A program made the position numbers and the translations under genes. A stretch of DNA of 64,000 nt from Rhodoferax fermentans (GTDB lineage Bacteria > Pseudomonadota > Gammaproteobacteria > Burkholderiales > Burkholderiaceae_C). The stretch lies in assembly GCF_002017865.1 (NCBI RefSeq), contig NZ_MTJN01000002.1, positions 868,001-932,000 on the forward strand. Direction: 5' to 3'. Of this stretch, positions 50,901 through 61,085 are shown in pieces; position 1 is the stretch's first letter, and each line of letters begins with the position of its first letter. A model generated the notes under the pieces. That model was given only the letters and a program-made list of their open reading frames with translations, made no database searches and was not told where the DNA came from.

Positions 50901-52678
50901 GCCTCCATCACCCGGTAGGGATGTTCGTCCAACACCCGGGCACCCATACATTCCAGAATCGGTAGCGAATCTGACAAAGCCAACTTGCTGGTGCTGTACA
51001 TCTTCAAACGAACAACATCTGGTTTGGGCTGGACCGGGCGGTACAGCCTGACCGCCAAGCCCACACGCTCGGACAGTGTTGACAAGACCAGCGCATCGTC
51101 GGCCGCTACCGCGCCAGAAAAATCTTCCTTGTAACTGGCAGAAAAAGCATCTGCAAAACGTTTGGCCAGCGCCAGGCCTGCTTCTTCGCCATGGATTTGT
51201 AACAGCGCCAACTTGCAATCGTCCTCCCAGCGCCGTGCCAGCGTGGCAATGCGGGCCGCCAAGGCAGGCTCATCCAGATGGGACGCCACAGCTTGGGCGG
51301 TGCGAATCAGGTAGTGGATGCGCGCCATCGGATGGTCCGTCAACATCGGCGTGAACTCGATCGACTGGCCATCCAAGGTGCGCACCAGTTCTTCCCCAAT
51401 ACGCAGGCGCAACTCGGTGTTGTAACGGTCGCGTGGCACATAGACCTGCACCGAGGTGAAACGGCCAAAAGGGTCGTGCCGCAAGAAGACACAGGTGCGC
51501 TGGCGCTCCTGCAAGCGCAGGATGCCAATCGCATGCTGGATCAGGGTGGCTGTGTCCACCTGGAACAACTCGTCACGCGGATAGGCTTCCAGGATGGCTT
51601 GCAGCGATTTGGCGGCGTGGCTCTCAGGCATCACCTCAGCCGCCCGCATGACCTGGGTGATGCGCAGCCGCACCTGGGGAATGTCGGCAACCGGTGCCGC
51701 GTAAGCTTTGGAGGTGTACAGCCCCAGAAAACGAGTTTCACCCACCACCCTGCCCGCCTCGTCCAACCGCTTGATCGCCAGACAGTCGAGCCAGGCCGGA
51801 CGGTGCACCGTAGAGCGCGTCATGGCCTTGGTGGTAACCACCAGCTGATCCGTCTCCAGGATCGCCTGTGCGTCCAAAGGCAACTGGCTGACCGGTGTGA
51901 GGGGATCTCCCCGCAAAATGCCCAAACCGGTGTGAGGGATCGCCGTGAGATGAACAAGCTCCCCCTCACGCGACACGCTGTAGTCACGAGCACCGAGAAA
52001 GGTGAAGTGTTGTGCCTCCAGCCAGCGCAGGAAGGCCACACCTTCGGACATGGCTGCCGTGCGCTGAGGTGCTTGCTCGGACACGTCGATGACTTCCTGC
52101 AAACGGGCCAGCATCGCGGGCCAATCGCTGACAGCGGCCGACACGTCTGCCAGGACACGCAGCAGATCAGCCTGCAAAGCCTGGCGCTCTGGCTCGGAGA
52201 TGATGCGGTCACACTCCACCACAATAAAGGACTGGACGGCGCTCTCGGCCAGCGCTGCCGGATTGGCATGGCGAACTTGACTGAGCCGTCGCTGGGCGTC
52301 CAACTGAATCACCAGCAGCGGATGAACAATCCAGTGTGCGGTGTATCCCGCCCGGTTGACCGCCATCGTGACCGAGTCCACCAAAAAGGGCATGTCGTCC
52401 TGCACAATTTGGACCACGGTGTGATCACTCACAAATCCGTCTTCGGCAATGCTCGGGTTGAACACCCTGACCCGTGCGCCAGAGGGGCTCGGTGGCAGCT
52501 CCAGCAAACGCAGATGGGCACAGGCCATGGCCATCAGGCAATTTGGCCCGCGGGCCTCTATTTCATTGGGGTCTGCGCTATAAAAATAGTTAGCAACAAA
52601 ATCGGCCAGGACGTGACCATGGAGCCCGGTGTTTTCACGCGCAAAGCTGCGCAGCGCCGCCAGCGAGGTGTCGTTCAT
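47918..52678 (-). CDS. gdhB: NAD-specific glutamate dehydrogenase, large (about 180 kDa) type
   Basis: This enzyme deaminates glutamate to 2-oxoglutarate with NAD+. At 1586 residues it belongs to the giant L-GDH180 class, with long regulatory N-terminal and C-terminal regions around the catalytic core. Core motifs visible are the substrate region [34 protein letters not shown] and the later [17 protein letters not shown]. The ATG at 52678 follows a GGAGACAG-type site; the frame is open 30 bases further. It is single and convergent to the GRLLN cassette. Its product would feed nitrogen and carbon metabolism and has no evident link to photosynthesis. Confidence 0.92.
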   Translation of the reverse strand: [1586 protein letters not shown]

Positions 52679-52782
52679 CACTGTCTCCTGTATCTGCCCA
52701 GAAGGCAAGACAGACTGATCAACACCGGAGAAATCAGGGAAGTGATCGCTGCGGAGGCTGTCAGCAGATCTGTGTCATCAGG

Positions 52783-53364
52783 CTAAGTCGTTTCAAACCA
52801 GTCCAGCGTCCACGCGCCGGAAAACACGTTTTGCAGCCACAAAGCGGCCATCAAAGTCTTGGCGTCGGTGACCTGCCCTTCGCGGCACCAGGTCAGGAGC
52901 TCCGCCGGCGTTGCAGTGAACACATCCAATAATTCGTCGGCGTCCAGCTGTCGGGCACCAGCGGTCAGGCCCTTGGCAAACCAGATGTCGATGACCTCGG
53001 TCGAATAGGCTGCCACCGGATGCATCACACCGGCATGCGCCCAGAAGCGCGCCAGGTAACCGGTTTCCTCGCGCAGCTCACGTTGGGCACATTGAAACGG
53101 CTCTTCGCCAGGATCCTTCTTGCCAGCCGGGAACTCCACCATCACACGGTTCAAGGGGTAGCGAAACTGGCGCTCCAGCACCAGGCGGACCTCACCCTGG
53201 GCATCCTCGATCAGCGGCACCACCATCACGGCACCAGGATGGACCACGTATTCCCGGGTTGTCAGAGCCCCGTTGGACAGCTCGACGGTATCACGCAAAA
53301 CATGCAGGAAACTGCCCTTGCACAACTCTGCGCTGCCGACCTGTTTCTCCTGCAAGTGTTCCAT
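52783..53364 (-). CDS. Nudix hydrolase, ADP-ribose pyrophosphatase-like
   Basis: A 193-residue NUDIX-fold hydrolase. The Nudix box is intact near residues 85-107 (GKKDPGEEPFQCAQRELREE followed by TGY). VEFPAG before the box is typical of ADP-ribose or nucleoside-diphosphate-sugar pyrophosphatases. The substrate is not proven. It lies 44 bases after nuoN on the same strand, as in many Burkholderiales, and may be the last gene of the nuo transcript. Confidence 0.88.
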   Translation of the reverse strand: MEHLQEKQVGSAELCKGSFLHVLRDTVELSNGALTTREYVVHPGAVMVVPLIEDAQGEVRLVLERQFRYPLNRVMVEFPAGKKDPGEEPFQCAQRELREETGYLARFWAHAGVMHPVAAYSTEVIDIWFAKGLTAGARQLDADELLDVFTATPAELLTWCREGQVTDAKTLMAALWLQNVFSGAWTLDWFETT

Positions 53365-53408
53365 GTCGGCCTCTGGGTACAGATGGAAGGGTCAGAAGCG
53401 GCTGGCGG

Positions 53409-54896
53409 TCAGGTGGCCAGCATCTTCAGCACGGCATTGGCACACAGTGTCATCAAACCACCGGGCAACAGCCCCAAGACCAGCAACAAGGCCGCGTTGA
53501 TGGTCAGCACGGCACGCACATCCATGCCTGCGGTCAAAGGCGCCGTGTTGACTGGCGCATCAAAATACATCACTTTGACCACACGCAAGTAGTAGAAGGC
53601 GCCAATCAATGACATCATCACCGCATACACCGCCAAAGCGATGTAGACCGTTCCACCCGTGGCCACCAAGGCCTCCAGAACAGCCAGCTTGGCATAAAAC
53701 CCAACCATCGGGGGAATACCTGCCAAGGAGAACAGGCACAGTGCCATGATGCCAGCGTAGAGCGGGCTGCGTTGATTCAGCCCGGCAAAGTCAGCAATCT
53801 CTTCACTCTCGAAACCTTCACGCGACAGCAGCAAAATGACACCAAAACTGGCCAAGGTTGTCAACACATAGGAGACAACATAAAACATGGATGCACCGTA
53901 GGCATTGCCAGCCGCATCCGCATGCCCGCTGACCACACCAGACATCATGCCGACCAACACAAAACCCATGTGCGAGATGGTGGAGAACGCCAGCATCCGC
54001 TTGACATTGGTCTGAGCAATCGCCGCCAGGTTACCAATCGCCAGCGAGGCCACAGCCATCACCATCAGCATTTGTTGCCAGTCCACCGCCAAAGGCAACA
54101 GCCCCTCAACCAGCAGACGAATGAACACGGCGAACGCAGCCAACTTCGGGGCGCCAGCGACCATCAGGGTGACCACGGTTGGTGCACCTTGGTAGACATC
54201 TGGAATCCACATGTGGAACGGCACCACACCGAGTTTGAACGCCAGGCCAGCCACCAGAAACACCAGACCAAAAATCAGAATCTGGTGATCAATCTGCCCA
54301 CCGTTGATCGCCTTCAACACCTGCCCCAAATCCAGACTGCCGGTTGCACCGTACAACATCGACATACCGTAGAGCAACAAGCCCGAAGCCAGCGCACCCA
54401 GCACAAAATATTTCATGGCCGCCTCTGTCGACAGCACGTGGTCGCGGCGTAGTGCCACCATGGCGTAACTTGAGAGCGTCAACAACTCAATACCCATGTA
54501 GATACCCAAGAAGTTGTTGCCTGAGATCATCACAAACATGCCCAGCAACGAAAACAAACTCAGGGTGAACAGATCACCGCCGCGCAACATGTCGCGGCCA
54601 GCAGCGTAGTCTCGCCCATAGACCAGCACCACCATGACAGCTGCTGCGGCAAAACACTTGAGCCAGTGGCCCATGGCATCGTTGACAACCATGTTGCCAA
54701 AGGCATAAACGGTTTGGCCGGAAGTCGCAGACGCAGCCTCCAACGCGACCACCACCGCGAGTGTCACCAGCGTGAGCCCATAGGTCGCACCCCGCTTGGC
54801 ACTTTTGACCGACAGATCAAACAGCAGGATCACGCAGGCCATGACCAACAGGATCACTTCTGGAATTACAGCCATCAAACTGAGTTTGTCAAACAT
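53409..54896 (-). CDS. nuoN: NADH-quinone oxidoreductase subunit N
   Basis: NuoN is one of the three antiporter-like proton-pumping subunits of respiratory complex I. The 495-residue protein has about 14 hydrophobic segments. Characteristic runs are [21 protein letters not shown] (about residue 125) and [20 protein letters not shown] with the conserved helix-7 region. It follows nuoM by 35 bases and ends the visible nuo gene series. Confidence 0.95.
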   Translation of the reverse strand: MFDKLSLMAVIPEVILLVMACVILLFDLSVKSAKRGATYGLTLVTLAVVVALEAASATSGQTVYAFGNMVVNDAMGHWLKCFAAAAVMVVLVYGRDYAAGRDMLRGGDLFTLSLFSLLGMFVMISGNNFLGIYMGIELLTLSSYAMVALRRDHVLSTEAAMKYFVLGALASGLLLYGMSMLYGATGSLDLGQVLKAINGGQIDHQILIFGLVFLVAGLAFKLGVVPFHMWIPDVYQGAPTVVTLMVAGAPKLAAFAVFIRLLVEGLLPLAVDWQQMLMVMAVASLAIGNLAAIAQTNVKRMLAFSTISHMGFVLVGMMSGVVSGHADAAGNAYGASMFYVVSYVLTTLASFGVILLLSREGFESEEIADFAGLNQRSPLYAGIMALCLFSLAGIPPMVGFYAKLAVLEALVATGGTVYIALAVYAVMMSLIGAFYYLRVVKVMYFDAPVNTAPLTAGMDVRAVLTINAALLLVLGLLPGGLMTLCANAVLKMLAT

Positions 54897-54931
54897 GTGT
54901 GTCTCTTGTCTAGGGAATCAGATTGGATAAC

Positions 54932-56407
54932 TCAGGGCAGCTTGGATTGGGCGACATGCCGCAGCAACTCAGCCACGGAGACATCCATCACATCGGTGAA
55001 CGGTTTCGGGTAGATACCCATGTACAGCACGGCAATGGCCAGCAAAGCCAGGAAGAAAAATTCGCGCTTGTTGATGTCGGCCAGATGTTTGACATGGTCG
55101 TTGGCCACCGGTCCCAAGTAAACCCGCTTGAACATCCACAGGGAGTAAGCCGCACCAAAAATCAAGGCGCTGGCCGCTGCCATACCCACCCAGAAATTGA
55201 CCTTGACGGCACCGAGGATCACCATCCACTCACCCACAAAACCGGCGGTACCCGGCAAGCCGCAGTTGGCCATGACAAACAGCAAGGCAAACGCGGTGAA
55301 ACGCGGCATGGTGTTGACCACACCACCATAACTGGCGATCTCCCGGGAGTGCATGCGGTCGTACAACACACCGATAGACAAGAACATGGCCGCCGAAACA
55401 AAACCGTGTGAAATCATCTGAACGATGCCACCCGAAACCCCAAGCTCATTAAAGATGAAGAAGCCCAGCGTGACAAAGCCCATGTGAGCCACCGAGGAAT
55501 ACGCCACGAGCTTCTTCATATCCCGCTGCACCAAGGTCACCAGACCCACGTACACCACGGCCACCAGCGACAAGCCAATCATCAGGCCGGCCCAGTGGTG
55601 CGAGGCATCTGGCGCAATCGGCAGCGAGAACCGCAGAAAGCCATACGCCCCCAGTTTCAACATGATCGCAGCCAGCACAGCAGAACCGCCTGTGGGGGCC
55701 TCTACGTGCACATCTGGCAACCAAGTGTGCACCGGCCACATCGGCACCTTGACAGCAAACGCCGACAAAAAGGCAAAAAACAACAACGTTTGCGCTGTGC
55801 TGTCGAGCGGCAACTTGTGCCACGCCGCCAGATCAAAGCTGCTGCCGGACTGCACATAAAGATAAATCAGGGCCACCAGCATCAACAAGGAGCCGAGCAA
55901 GGTGTACAGAAAAAATTTGAAGGACGCGTAGATCTTGTTCGGACCACCCCAGATCCCGATGATCAGGTACATCGGGATCAGCGTGGCTTCAAAGAACACG
56001 TAGAACAACAACCCATCCAGTGCACAGAAAACCCCGATCATCAAGCCGCTGAGGATCAGGAAAGCACCCATGTACTGGTTCACCCGGCTGGTAATCACTT
56101 CCCAAGCGGCAATCACCACAATCACATTGATAAAGGCGGTGAGCAGCACAAACCACAGCGAAATGCCGTCCACGCCGAGGTGATAGTTGACGTTGAAACG
56201 CTCAATCCAAGGCGACAACTCGACAAACTGCATCGCTGCCGTTGAGATATCAAACTGCAGGTACAACGGCAAGGTCACCAACAAACTGAGTACAGCCCCA
56301 AACAAGGCCAACCAGCGCACAGTGCGGACTTGATCCTCCCGCCCCATCGCCAACAGAACGACACCAAACAGAATTGGCATCCAAATAGCCAGGCTCAAAA
56401 AACCCAT
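54932..56407 (-). CDS. nuoM: NADH-quinone oxidoreductase subunit M
   Basis: NuoM is the central antiporter-like subunit of complex I. The 491-residue polytopic protein shows VDGISLWFVLLTAFINVIVV near residue 80 and KVPMWPVHTWLPDVHVEAPT, the conserved motif of the family. A functional Glu is expected in helix 5 (FYVFFEATLIPMYLIIG). It is 13 bases after nuoL and 35 bases before nuoN. Confidence 0.95.
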   Translation of the reverse strand: MGFLSLAIWMPILFGVVLLAMGREDQVRTVRWLALFGAVLSLLVTLPLYLQFDISTAAMQFVELSPWIERFNVNYHLGVDGISLWFVLLTAFINVIVVIAAWEVITSRVNQYMGAFLILSGLMIGVFCALDGLLFYVFFEATLIPMYLIIGIWGGPNKIYASFKFFLYTLLGSLLMLVALIYLYVQSGSSFDLAAWHKLPLDSTAQTLLFFAFLSAFAVKVPMWPVHTWLPDVHVEAPTGGSAVLAAIMLKLGAYGFLRFSLPIAPDASHHWAGLMIGLSLVAVVYVGLVTLVQRDMKKLVAYSSVAHMGFVTLGFFIFNELGVSGGIVQMISHGFVSAAMFLSIGVLYDRMHSREIASYGGVVNTMPRFTAFALLFVMANCGLPGTAGFVGEWMVILGAVKVNFWVGMAAASALIFGAAYSLWMFKRVYLGPVANDHVKHLADINKREFFFLALLAIAVLYMGIYPKPFTDVMDVSVAELLRHVAQSKLP

Positions 56408-56420
56408 TTTTATCTTTCTC

Positions 56421-58466
56421 CTATTTGAGCCAGACGAAATACGTCATGAGCACGAAGATGCCCAGCACCATCGACAGCGCGTAGTCGTACAAGTACCCGG
56501 TCTGGAATTTCCTGACCACGCTGGAGATCAAACCAACCACACGCCAAGAACCATTGACGGCAGCGCCGTCAATCAGCGTTTGATCCCCAACCTTCCAGAA
56601 CAACGTCCCCAAACCGCGCGCGCCGCGCGCCAAGACGTTCTCGTTGAACCAGTCCAGGTAATACTTGTTGTCCAACAACTGATAAAGCGGCATCATGCTG
56701 CGTTTGATCGCAGCAGGCAAGGCTGGATTGACCATGTACATGTAGTAAGAACAGACCACACCTGCCAGAGCCAGCCAGAAAGGTGTCGCCGAGAAGCCGT
56801 GCCGTGCCAACGCTGCCGCACCATGGAATTCTTCCGAGAGAACTTCCATGGCTTTGTGAATCTCGTGGTTCACAAAAATGGCATCTTTGAAGAAGTCTCC
56901 AAACAACATCGGCCCAATGGTGTGGTAACCAATGATCAAAGAAGGTATGGCCAGCAAAATCAAAGGAATCGTGACAACCCAGGGGGACTCCTTGGGGTGG
57001 TGGTGCGCATCATGGCCGTGACCGTGACCGTGATCGTGATCGTCAGCAGCGTGGTCGTGTCCATGGTGGGCATCCGGATTCTGGTCAAAACGTTCTTTGC
57101 CATGGAACACCAAGAAATACAGCCTGAACGAGTAAAACGCGGTCACGAACACACCCGCCAGTACCGCAAAGTAGGCAAACCCGGAGGCTGGCAAATTGCT
57201 GGCGTGCACCGCCATGATGATTTCGTCCTTGGAATAGAACCCTGAGAAAAAGGGCGTCCCAATCAAGGCCAGCGAACCAATCAGCGAGGTGATCCAGGTG
57301 ATGGGCATGTATTTGCGCACCCCACCCATCCAGCGGATGTCCTGGTTATGGTGCAGCCCCATGATCACCGAGCCTGCGGCCAGGAACAACAAGGCTTTGA
57401 AAAATGCGTGGGTCATCAGATGAAACACCGCCACCGAGTAGGCGGATGCACCCAGCGCAACCGTCATGTATCCCAACTGCGACAGCGTGGAATAAGCGAC
57501 CACCCGCTTGATGTCGTTCTGAATGATGCCCAAAAAACCCATGAACAAGGCCGTGATGGCACCGATGACCATGATGAAGTTGAGTGCGGCCTCACTCAGC
57601 TCAAACAACGGAGACATGCGGGCCACCATGAAAATACCAGCGGTCACCATCGTGGCGGCATGGATCAGCGCCGAAATGGGTGTTGGGCCTTCCATGGAGT
57701 CAGGAAGCCAAACGTGTAAAGGGAACTGTGCCGACTTGCCCATGGCGCCAATGAACAGGCAAATGCAAATCACGGTGACCAGCATCCAATCTGTTCCTGG
57801 CAAGGTCATGGCAGCCAACTCGTCGGCTTTCGCAAAAGCCTCGGCGTAACTCAAAGTGCCTGCATAAGCCGCAATCAGACTGATACCCAGGATGAACCCG
57901 AAGTCGCCCACGCGGTTCACCAAAAACGCTTTCATGTTGGCAAAAATCGCCGTTGGTTTGTTGTACCAGAAGCCAATCAGCAGGTAAGACACCAGCCCCA
58001 CTGCTTCCCAACCAAAAAACAGCTGCAGCATGTTGTTGCTCATCACCAGCATCAACATGGAAAAGGTAAACAGCGAGATGTAAGAAAAGAAACGGTTGTA
58101 ACCCTCGTCTTCTTCCATATACCCAATGGTGTAGATGTGCACCATCAGGGAGACAAAAGTCACCACACACATCATCATGGCAGTGAGACCATCCACCAGG
58201 AAGCCGATCTCCATCTTCAGGCCACCGACCACCATCCAGGTGTAGAGGGTTTCATTAAAACGTGCGCCATCCAAGCTCACACTTTTGAGCGTGAAGGCAG
58301 ACAGGATGAAAGACAGCAACACACCGAGGATGGCAACGGAATGCGAAGCCCGGCGTCCCATACTGTTGCCACCAAACTTGGTTCCCAGCACACCGGCCAT
58401 CAGGGCACCCACCAATGGCGCCAGGGGAACGGCCGCCAACATGGGGGCGGATAGGGTTTGACTCAT
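56421..58466 (-). CDS. nuoL: NADH-quinone oxidoreductase subunit L
   Basis: NuoL is the distal antiporter-like subunit with the long lateral helix of complex I. The 681-residue protein has FFGWEAVGLVSYLLIGFWY and KSAQFPLHVWLPDSMEGPTP, typical of the family. A loop around residues 468-495 is very rich in His and Asp (NPDAHHGHDHAADDHDHGHG and more), a metal-binding-like insertion also seen in related betaproteobacteria. It is six bases from nuoK. Confidence 0.95.
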   Translation of the reverse strand: MSQTLSAPMLAAVPLAPLVGALMAGVLGTKFGGNSMGRRASHSVAILGVLLSFILSAFTLKSVSLDGARFNETLYTWMVVGGLKMEIGFLVDGLTAMMMCVVTFVSLMVHIYTIGYMEEDEGYNRFFSYISLFTFSMLMLVMSNNMLQLFFGWEAVGLVSYLLIGFWYNKPTAIFANMKAFLVNRVGDFGFILGISLIAAYAGTLSYAEAFAKADELAAMTLPGTDWMLVTVICICLFIGAMGKSAQFPLHVWLPDSMEGPTPISALIHAATMVTAGIFMVARMSPLFELSEAALNFIMVIGAITALFMGFLGIIQNDIKRVVAYSTLSQLGYMTVALGASAYSVAVFHLMTHAFFKALLFLAAGSVIMGLHHNQDIRWMGGVRKYMPITWITSLIGSLALIGTPFFSGFYSKDEIIMAVHASNLPASGFAYFAVLAGVFVTAFYSFRLYFLVFHGKERFDQNPDAHHGHDHAADDHDHGHGHGHDAHHHPKESPWVVTIPLILLAIPSLIIGYHTIGPMLFGDFFKDAIFVNHEIHKAMEVLSEEFHGAAALARHGFSATPFWLALAGVVCSYYMYMVNPALPAAIKRSMMPLYQLLDNKYYLDWFNENVLARGARGLGTLFWKVGDQTLIDGAAVNGSWRVVGLISSVVRKFQTGYLYDYALSMVLGIFVLMTYFVWLK

Positions 58467-58472
58467 TTCCTG

Positions 58473-58781
58473 TTACCCCTTCAACGAATCAAGTTCGTCC
58501 ACATTGATGTTGGATTTGTTCCGGAACAGCACCACCAGAATGGCCAGTCCAATGGCGGACTCTGCGGCGGCAACTGTCAGAATGAAAAACACAAAAATCT
58601 GTCCATGCAGATCACCCAGGTAATGCGAGAAGGCGATGAAATTGGTGTTGACAGCCAACAACATCAACTCAACAGCCATCAGCAAAACGATCAAGTTCTT
58701 GCGATTCAAAAAGATGCCAATGACCGAGAGCGCAAACAGAACAGCGCCCAGCGTCAAAAAATGGCCCAAGGTCAACGTCAT
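58473..58781 (-). CDS. nuoK: NADH-quinone oxidoreductase subunit K
   Basis: A 102-residue, three-helix membrane subunit of complex I, homologous to MrpC/ND4L. The conserved Glu residues lie in [16 protein letters not shown] and [14 protein letters not shown]. Length and motifs are standard. Its start overlaps the nuoJ stop by four bases. Confidence 0.95.
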   Translation of the reverse strand: MTLTLGHFLTLGAVLFALSVIGIFLNRKNLIVLLMAVELMLLAVNTNFIAFSHYLGDLHGQIFVFFILTVAAAESAIGLAILVVLFRNKSNINVDELDSLKG

Positions 58782-59437
58782 GCTTTGTTCTCCACAGATG
58801 GTGCTTCGACCGCATCAACAGGCAAGGCGGGTTGGGTAGCCGCCATCTTCACCACGATCATCCGGTCCTTGGCTCTTACCCGAACCTGCGCGGCCGGGTC
58901 AATGGCTTTGCTGTCCTTGCGCTGGCGCAACGTCAGCGCAATCGCCGCAATCATGCCAACCAGCAAAATCGCAGTGGCAACCTCGAGCGGATAAATATAT
59001 TGGGTGTAGAGCAGTTTGCCCAGCAGCTTGCTATTGGATAGCTCGGCCCCAGCGTTGCTCACCGCGGCTGCAGTACTGGGCGCATCAGCGACCTGAAAAC
59101 CTCCCAGCAGGACCGCCGACATCTCTGCAATGATCAAGAGGCCCAACACAGCCGCAAGCGGAAAATGTTTCCAGAAACCTTTGCGCATTTCCTCGGTGTT
59201 GACATCCAGCATCATCACCACAAACAAAAACAAGACCATTACCGCGCCGACATAGACCAGCACCAAGGTCAACGACAAAAACTCAGCCTTGAGCAGCATC
59301 CAGATCATCGAGGCCTGGAAAAAAGTGAGCACCAAGTACAAGACCGCATGCACCGGGTTACGTGTGGTGATCACCCGAAAAGCAGCGGCCAACAAGATGG
59401 CAGAAAACAGGTAGAACAGACCAGTCGTGACACTCAT
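58778..59437 (-). CDS. nuoJ: NADH-quinone oxidoreductase subunit J
   Basis: NuoJ (ND6-like) is a five-helix membrane subunit near the quinone site of complex I. The 219-residue protein starts [34 protein letters not shown] and [18 protein letters not shown] are diagnostic. The C-terminal cytoplasmic tail is charged and variable. It follows nuoI by 25 bases. Confidence 0.94.
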   Translation of the reverse strand: MSVTTGLFYLFSAILLAAAFRVITTRNPVHAVLYLVLTFFQASMIWMLLKAEFLSLTLVLVYVGAVMVLFLFVVMMLDVNTEEMRKGFWKHFPLAAVLGLLIIAEMSAVLLGGFQVADAPSTAAAVSNAGAELSNSKLLGKLLYTQYIYPLEVATAILLVGMIAAIALTLRQRKDSKAIDPAAQVRVRAKDRMIVVKMAATQPALPVDAVEAPSVENKA

Positions 59438-59462
59438 GATTCGGATTCTTTCTTACGACGGA

Positions 59463-59996
59463 TCAACGGTATTTGGCATCAGCCAACTTGCTGGCAGCAA
59501 TTTGGGGCTCATAACGGTCACCCACAGCCAGCAACATTTCTTTGGTGAAGTACAAGTCGCCTCGCTCCTCCCCGTGGTACTCGAGAATGTTTGTTTCCAC
59601 AATCGAGTCCACCGGACAGCTCTCTTCACAAAAACCGCAAAAGATGCACTTGGTCAAATCGATGTCATAACGGGTTGTCCGGCGGGATCCATCCGCCCGC
59701 TCTTCGGATTCAATGGTGATCGCCATCGCGGGGCAGACCGCTTCACACAGCTTGCAGGCGATGCAACGCTCTTCACCCGTTTCATAACGACGAAGCGCAT
59801 GCAAGCCCCGAAAACGTGGCGACAAGGGCGTTTTTTCCTCGGGATATTCCAGCGTGATCTTGCTTTTGAAGGCGTACTTGCCGGTAAGCCGCATGCCCTT
59901 AAAAAGCTCGGTCAGAAAGAAACTCGACAGGAAATCCGATAAGAAAAAGGCGTTCACGGAAGAGCTTTTACTGGTATTCAAAGTTGGGGTTGACAT
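59463..59996 (-). CDS. nuoI: NADH-quinone oxidoreductase subunit I (2 x 4Fe-4S)
   Basis: NuoI carries clusters N6a and N6b in the electron path to quinone. Two ferredoxin motifs are intact: [12 protein letters not shown] and [12 protein letters not shown]. The stretch [19 protein letters not shown] is typical. The 177-residue product has an N-terminal extension of about 13 Ser/Thr-rich residues compared with usual family members; a GTG at 59957 would give the common length, and neither start has a clear ribosome site. Confidence 0.95.
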   Translation of the reverse strand: MSTPTLNTSKSSSVNAFFLSDFLSSFFLTELFKGMRLTGKYAFKSKITLEYPEEKTPLSPRFRGLHALRRYETGEERCIACKLCEAVCPAMAITIESEERADGSRRTTRYDIDLTKCIFCGFCEESCPVDSIVETNILEYHGEERGDLYFTKEMLLAVGDRYEPQIAASKLADAKYR

Positions 59997-60008
59997 AAGC
60001 GACTCACA

Positions 60009-61085
60009 TTACTTCCAAATGTTCCACGGGGTCTGCATCCAGACACCAATCACCACCAGCCACACCAAAGTCACCGGAATAAAGACCTTCCAACCCAAGC
60101 GCATGATCTGGTCATAACGAAAGCGAGGGAAAGTGACACGTACCCAGATAAATACCGTCATCACGGCAAAGGTCTTGATCCCAAGCCAGATCCAACCCGG
60201 AATCCAGCTCAAAGCCTCGATGGGCGACAACCAACCACCAAAAAACATGGTGACGCTCAGGATGGAGATCAACCAAATGCTTGCGTACTCAGCCATCTGG
60301 AACATCGCCCACGACATGCCAGAGTACTCCACCATGTGCCCGGCCACAATTTCAGACTCACCTTCAATCACGTCAAAAGGGGTGCGGTTGGTTTCAGCCA
60401 GACCGGATACAAAATAAACCACCACAATCGGCAACAGCGGCAGCCAATTCCAGGACAAGAAGTTCCATCCCATTTGCGAGAAATGCCCCTGGCTCTGTCC
60501 CATGACGATGTCCGTCATATTCAAACTGTTTGACACCATCAACACGATCAGGAAGCAAAAACCCATGGCGATTTCATAACTCACCATCTGGGCCGAGGCA
60601 CGCAGTGCACCCAGGAAGGCATATTTGGAGTTGGAAGACCATCCTGAGATGATCACACCATACACCTCCAAAGACGCAATCGCCATCAGAAACAACAGAC
60701 CCGCATTCAGGTTAGCAACTGCAATCTCTGGACCAAAAGGCACCACGACCCAAGCCGTCAAAGCGGGTGCAACCGTCAGAACAGGTCCCAGATAAAAGAG
60801 AAACTTGTCCGAGGCAGCTGGCCTGACGATTTCCTTGGTCATCAGTTTCAAGGCATCGGCAATCGGCTGCAACAGGCCCCATGGACCGACACGATTGGGG
60901 CCAATCCGGATTTGCACCCAGCCCAGCAACTTGCGCTCCCACAAGGTCGCGTAGGTCACCGCACCCATCACAATCATCAAAACGGGGATGATTTTGATCA
61001 AAGCCCACACCAGTGGCCAAACGATGTCCACCCACCACTGAGCGGATACCAGGCCTAGGCCGCCGGAATAAATCTGGTCAATCAT
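60009..61085 (-). CDS. nuoH: NADH-quinone oxidoreductase subunit H
   Basis: NuoH (ND1) forms the quinone chamber floor of complex I. The 358-residue, eight-helix protein shows [19 protein letters not shown] (about residue 50) and [20 protein letters not shown], both hallmarks. It is 12 bases before nuoI and overlaps the nuoG stop by four bases. Confidence 0.96.
   Translation of the reverse strand: MIDQIYSGGLGLVSAQWWVDIVWPLVWALIKIIPVLMIVMGAVTYATLWERKLLGWVQIRIGPNRVGPWGLLQPIADALKLMTKEIVRPAASDKFLFYLGPVLTVAPALTAWVVVPFGPEIAVANLNAGLLFLMAIASLEVYGVIISGWSSNSKYAFLGALRASAQMVSYEIAMGFCFLIVLMVSNSLNMTDIVMGQSQGHFSQMGWNFLSWNWLPLLPIVVVYFVSGLAETNRTPFDVIEGESEIVAGHMVEYSGMSWAMFQMAEYASIWLISILSVTMFFGGWLSPIEALSWIPGWIWLGIKTFAVMTVFIWVRVTFPRFRYDQIMRLGWKVFIPVTLVWLVVIGVWMQTPWNIWK

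Noticed and set aside
51278..52786. A 502-codon + strand frame opposite the glutamate dehydrogenase gene
   Set aside because: No homology-like features and full overlap with a well-supported enzyme gene.
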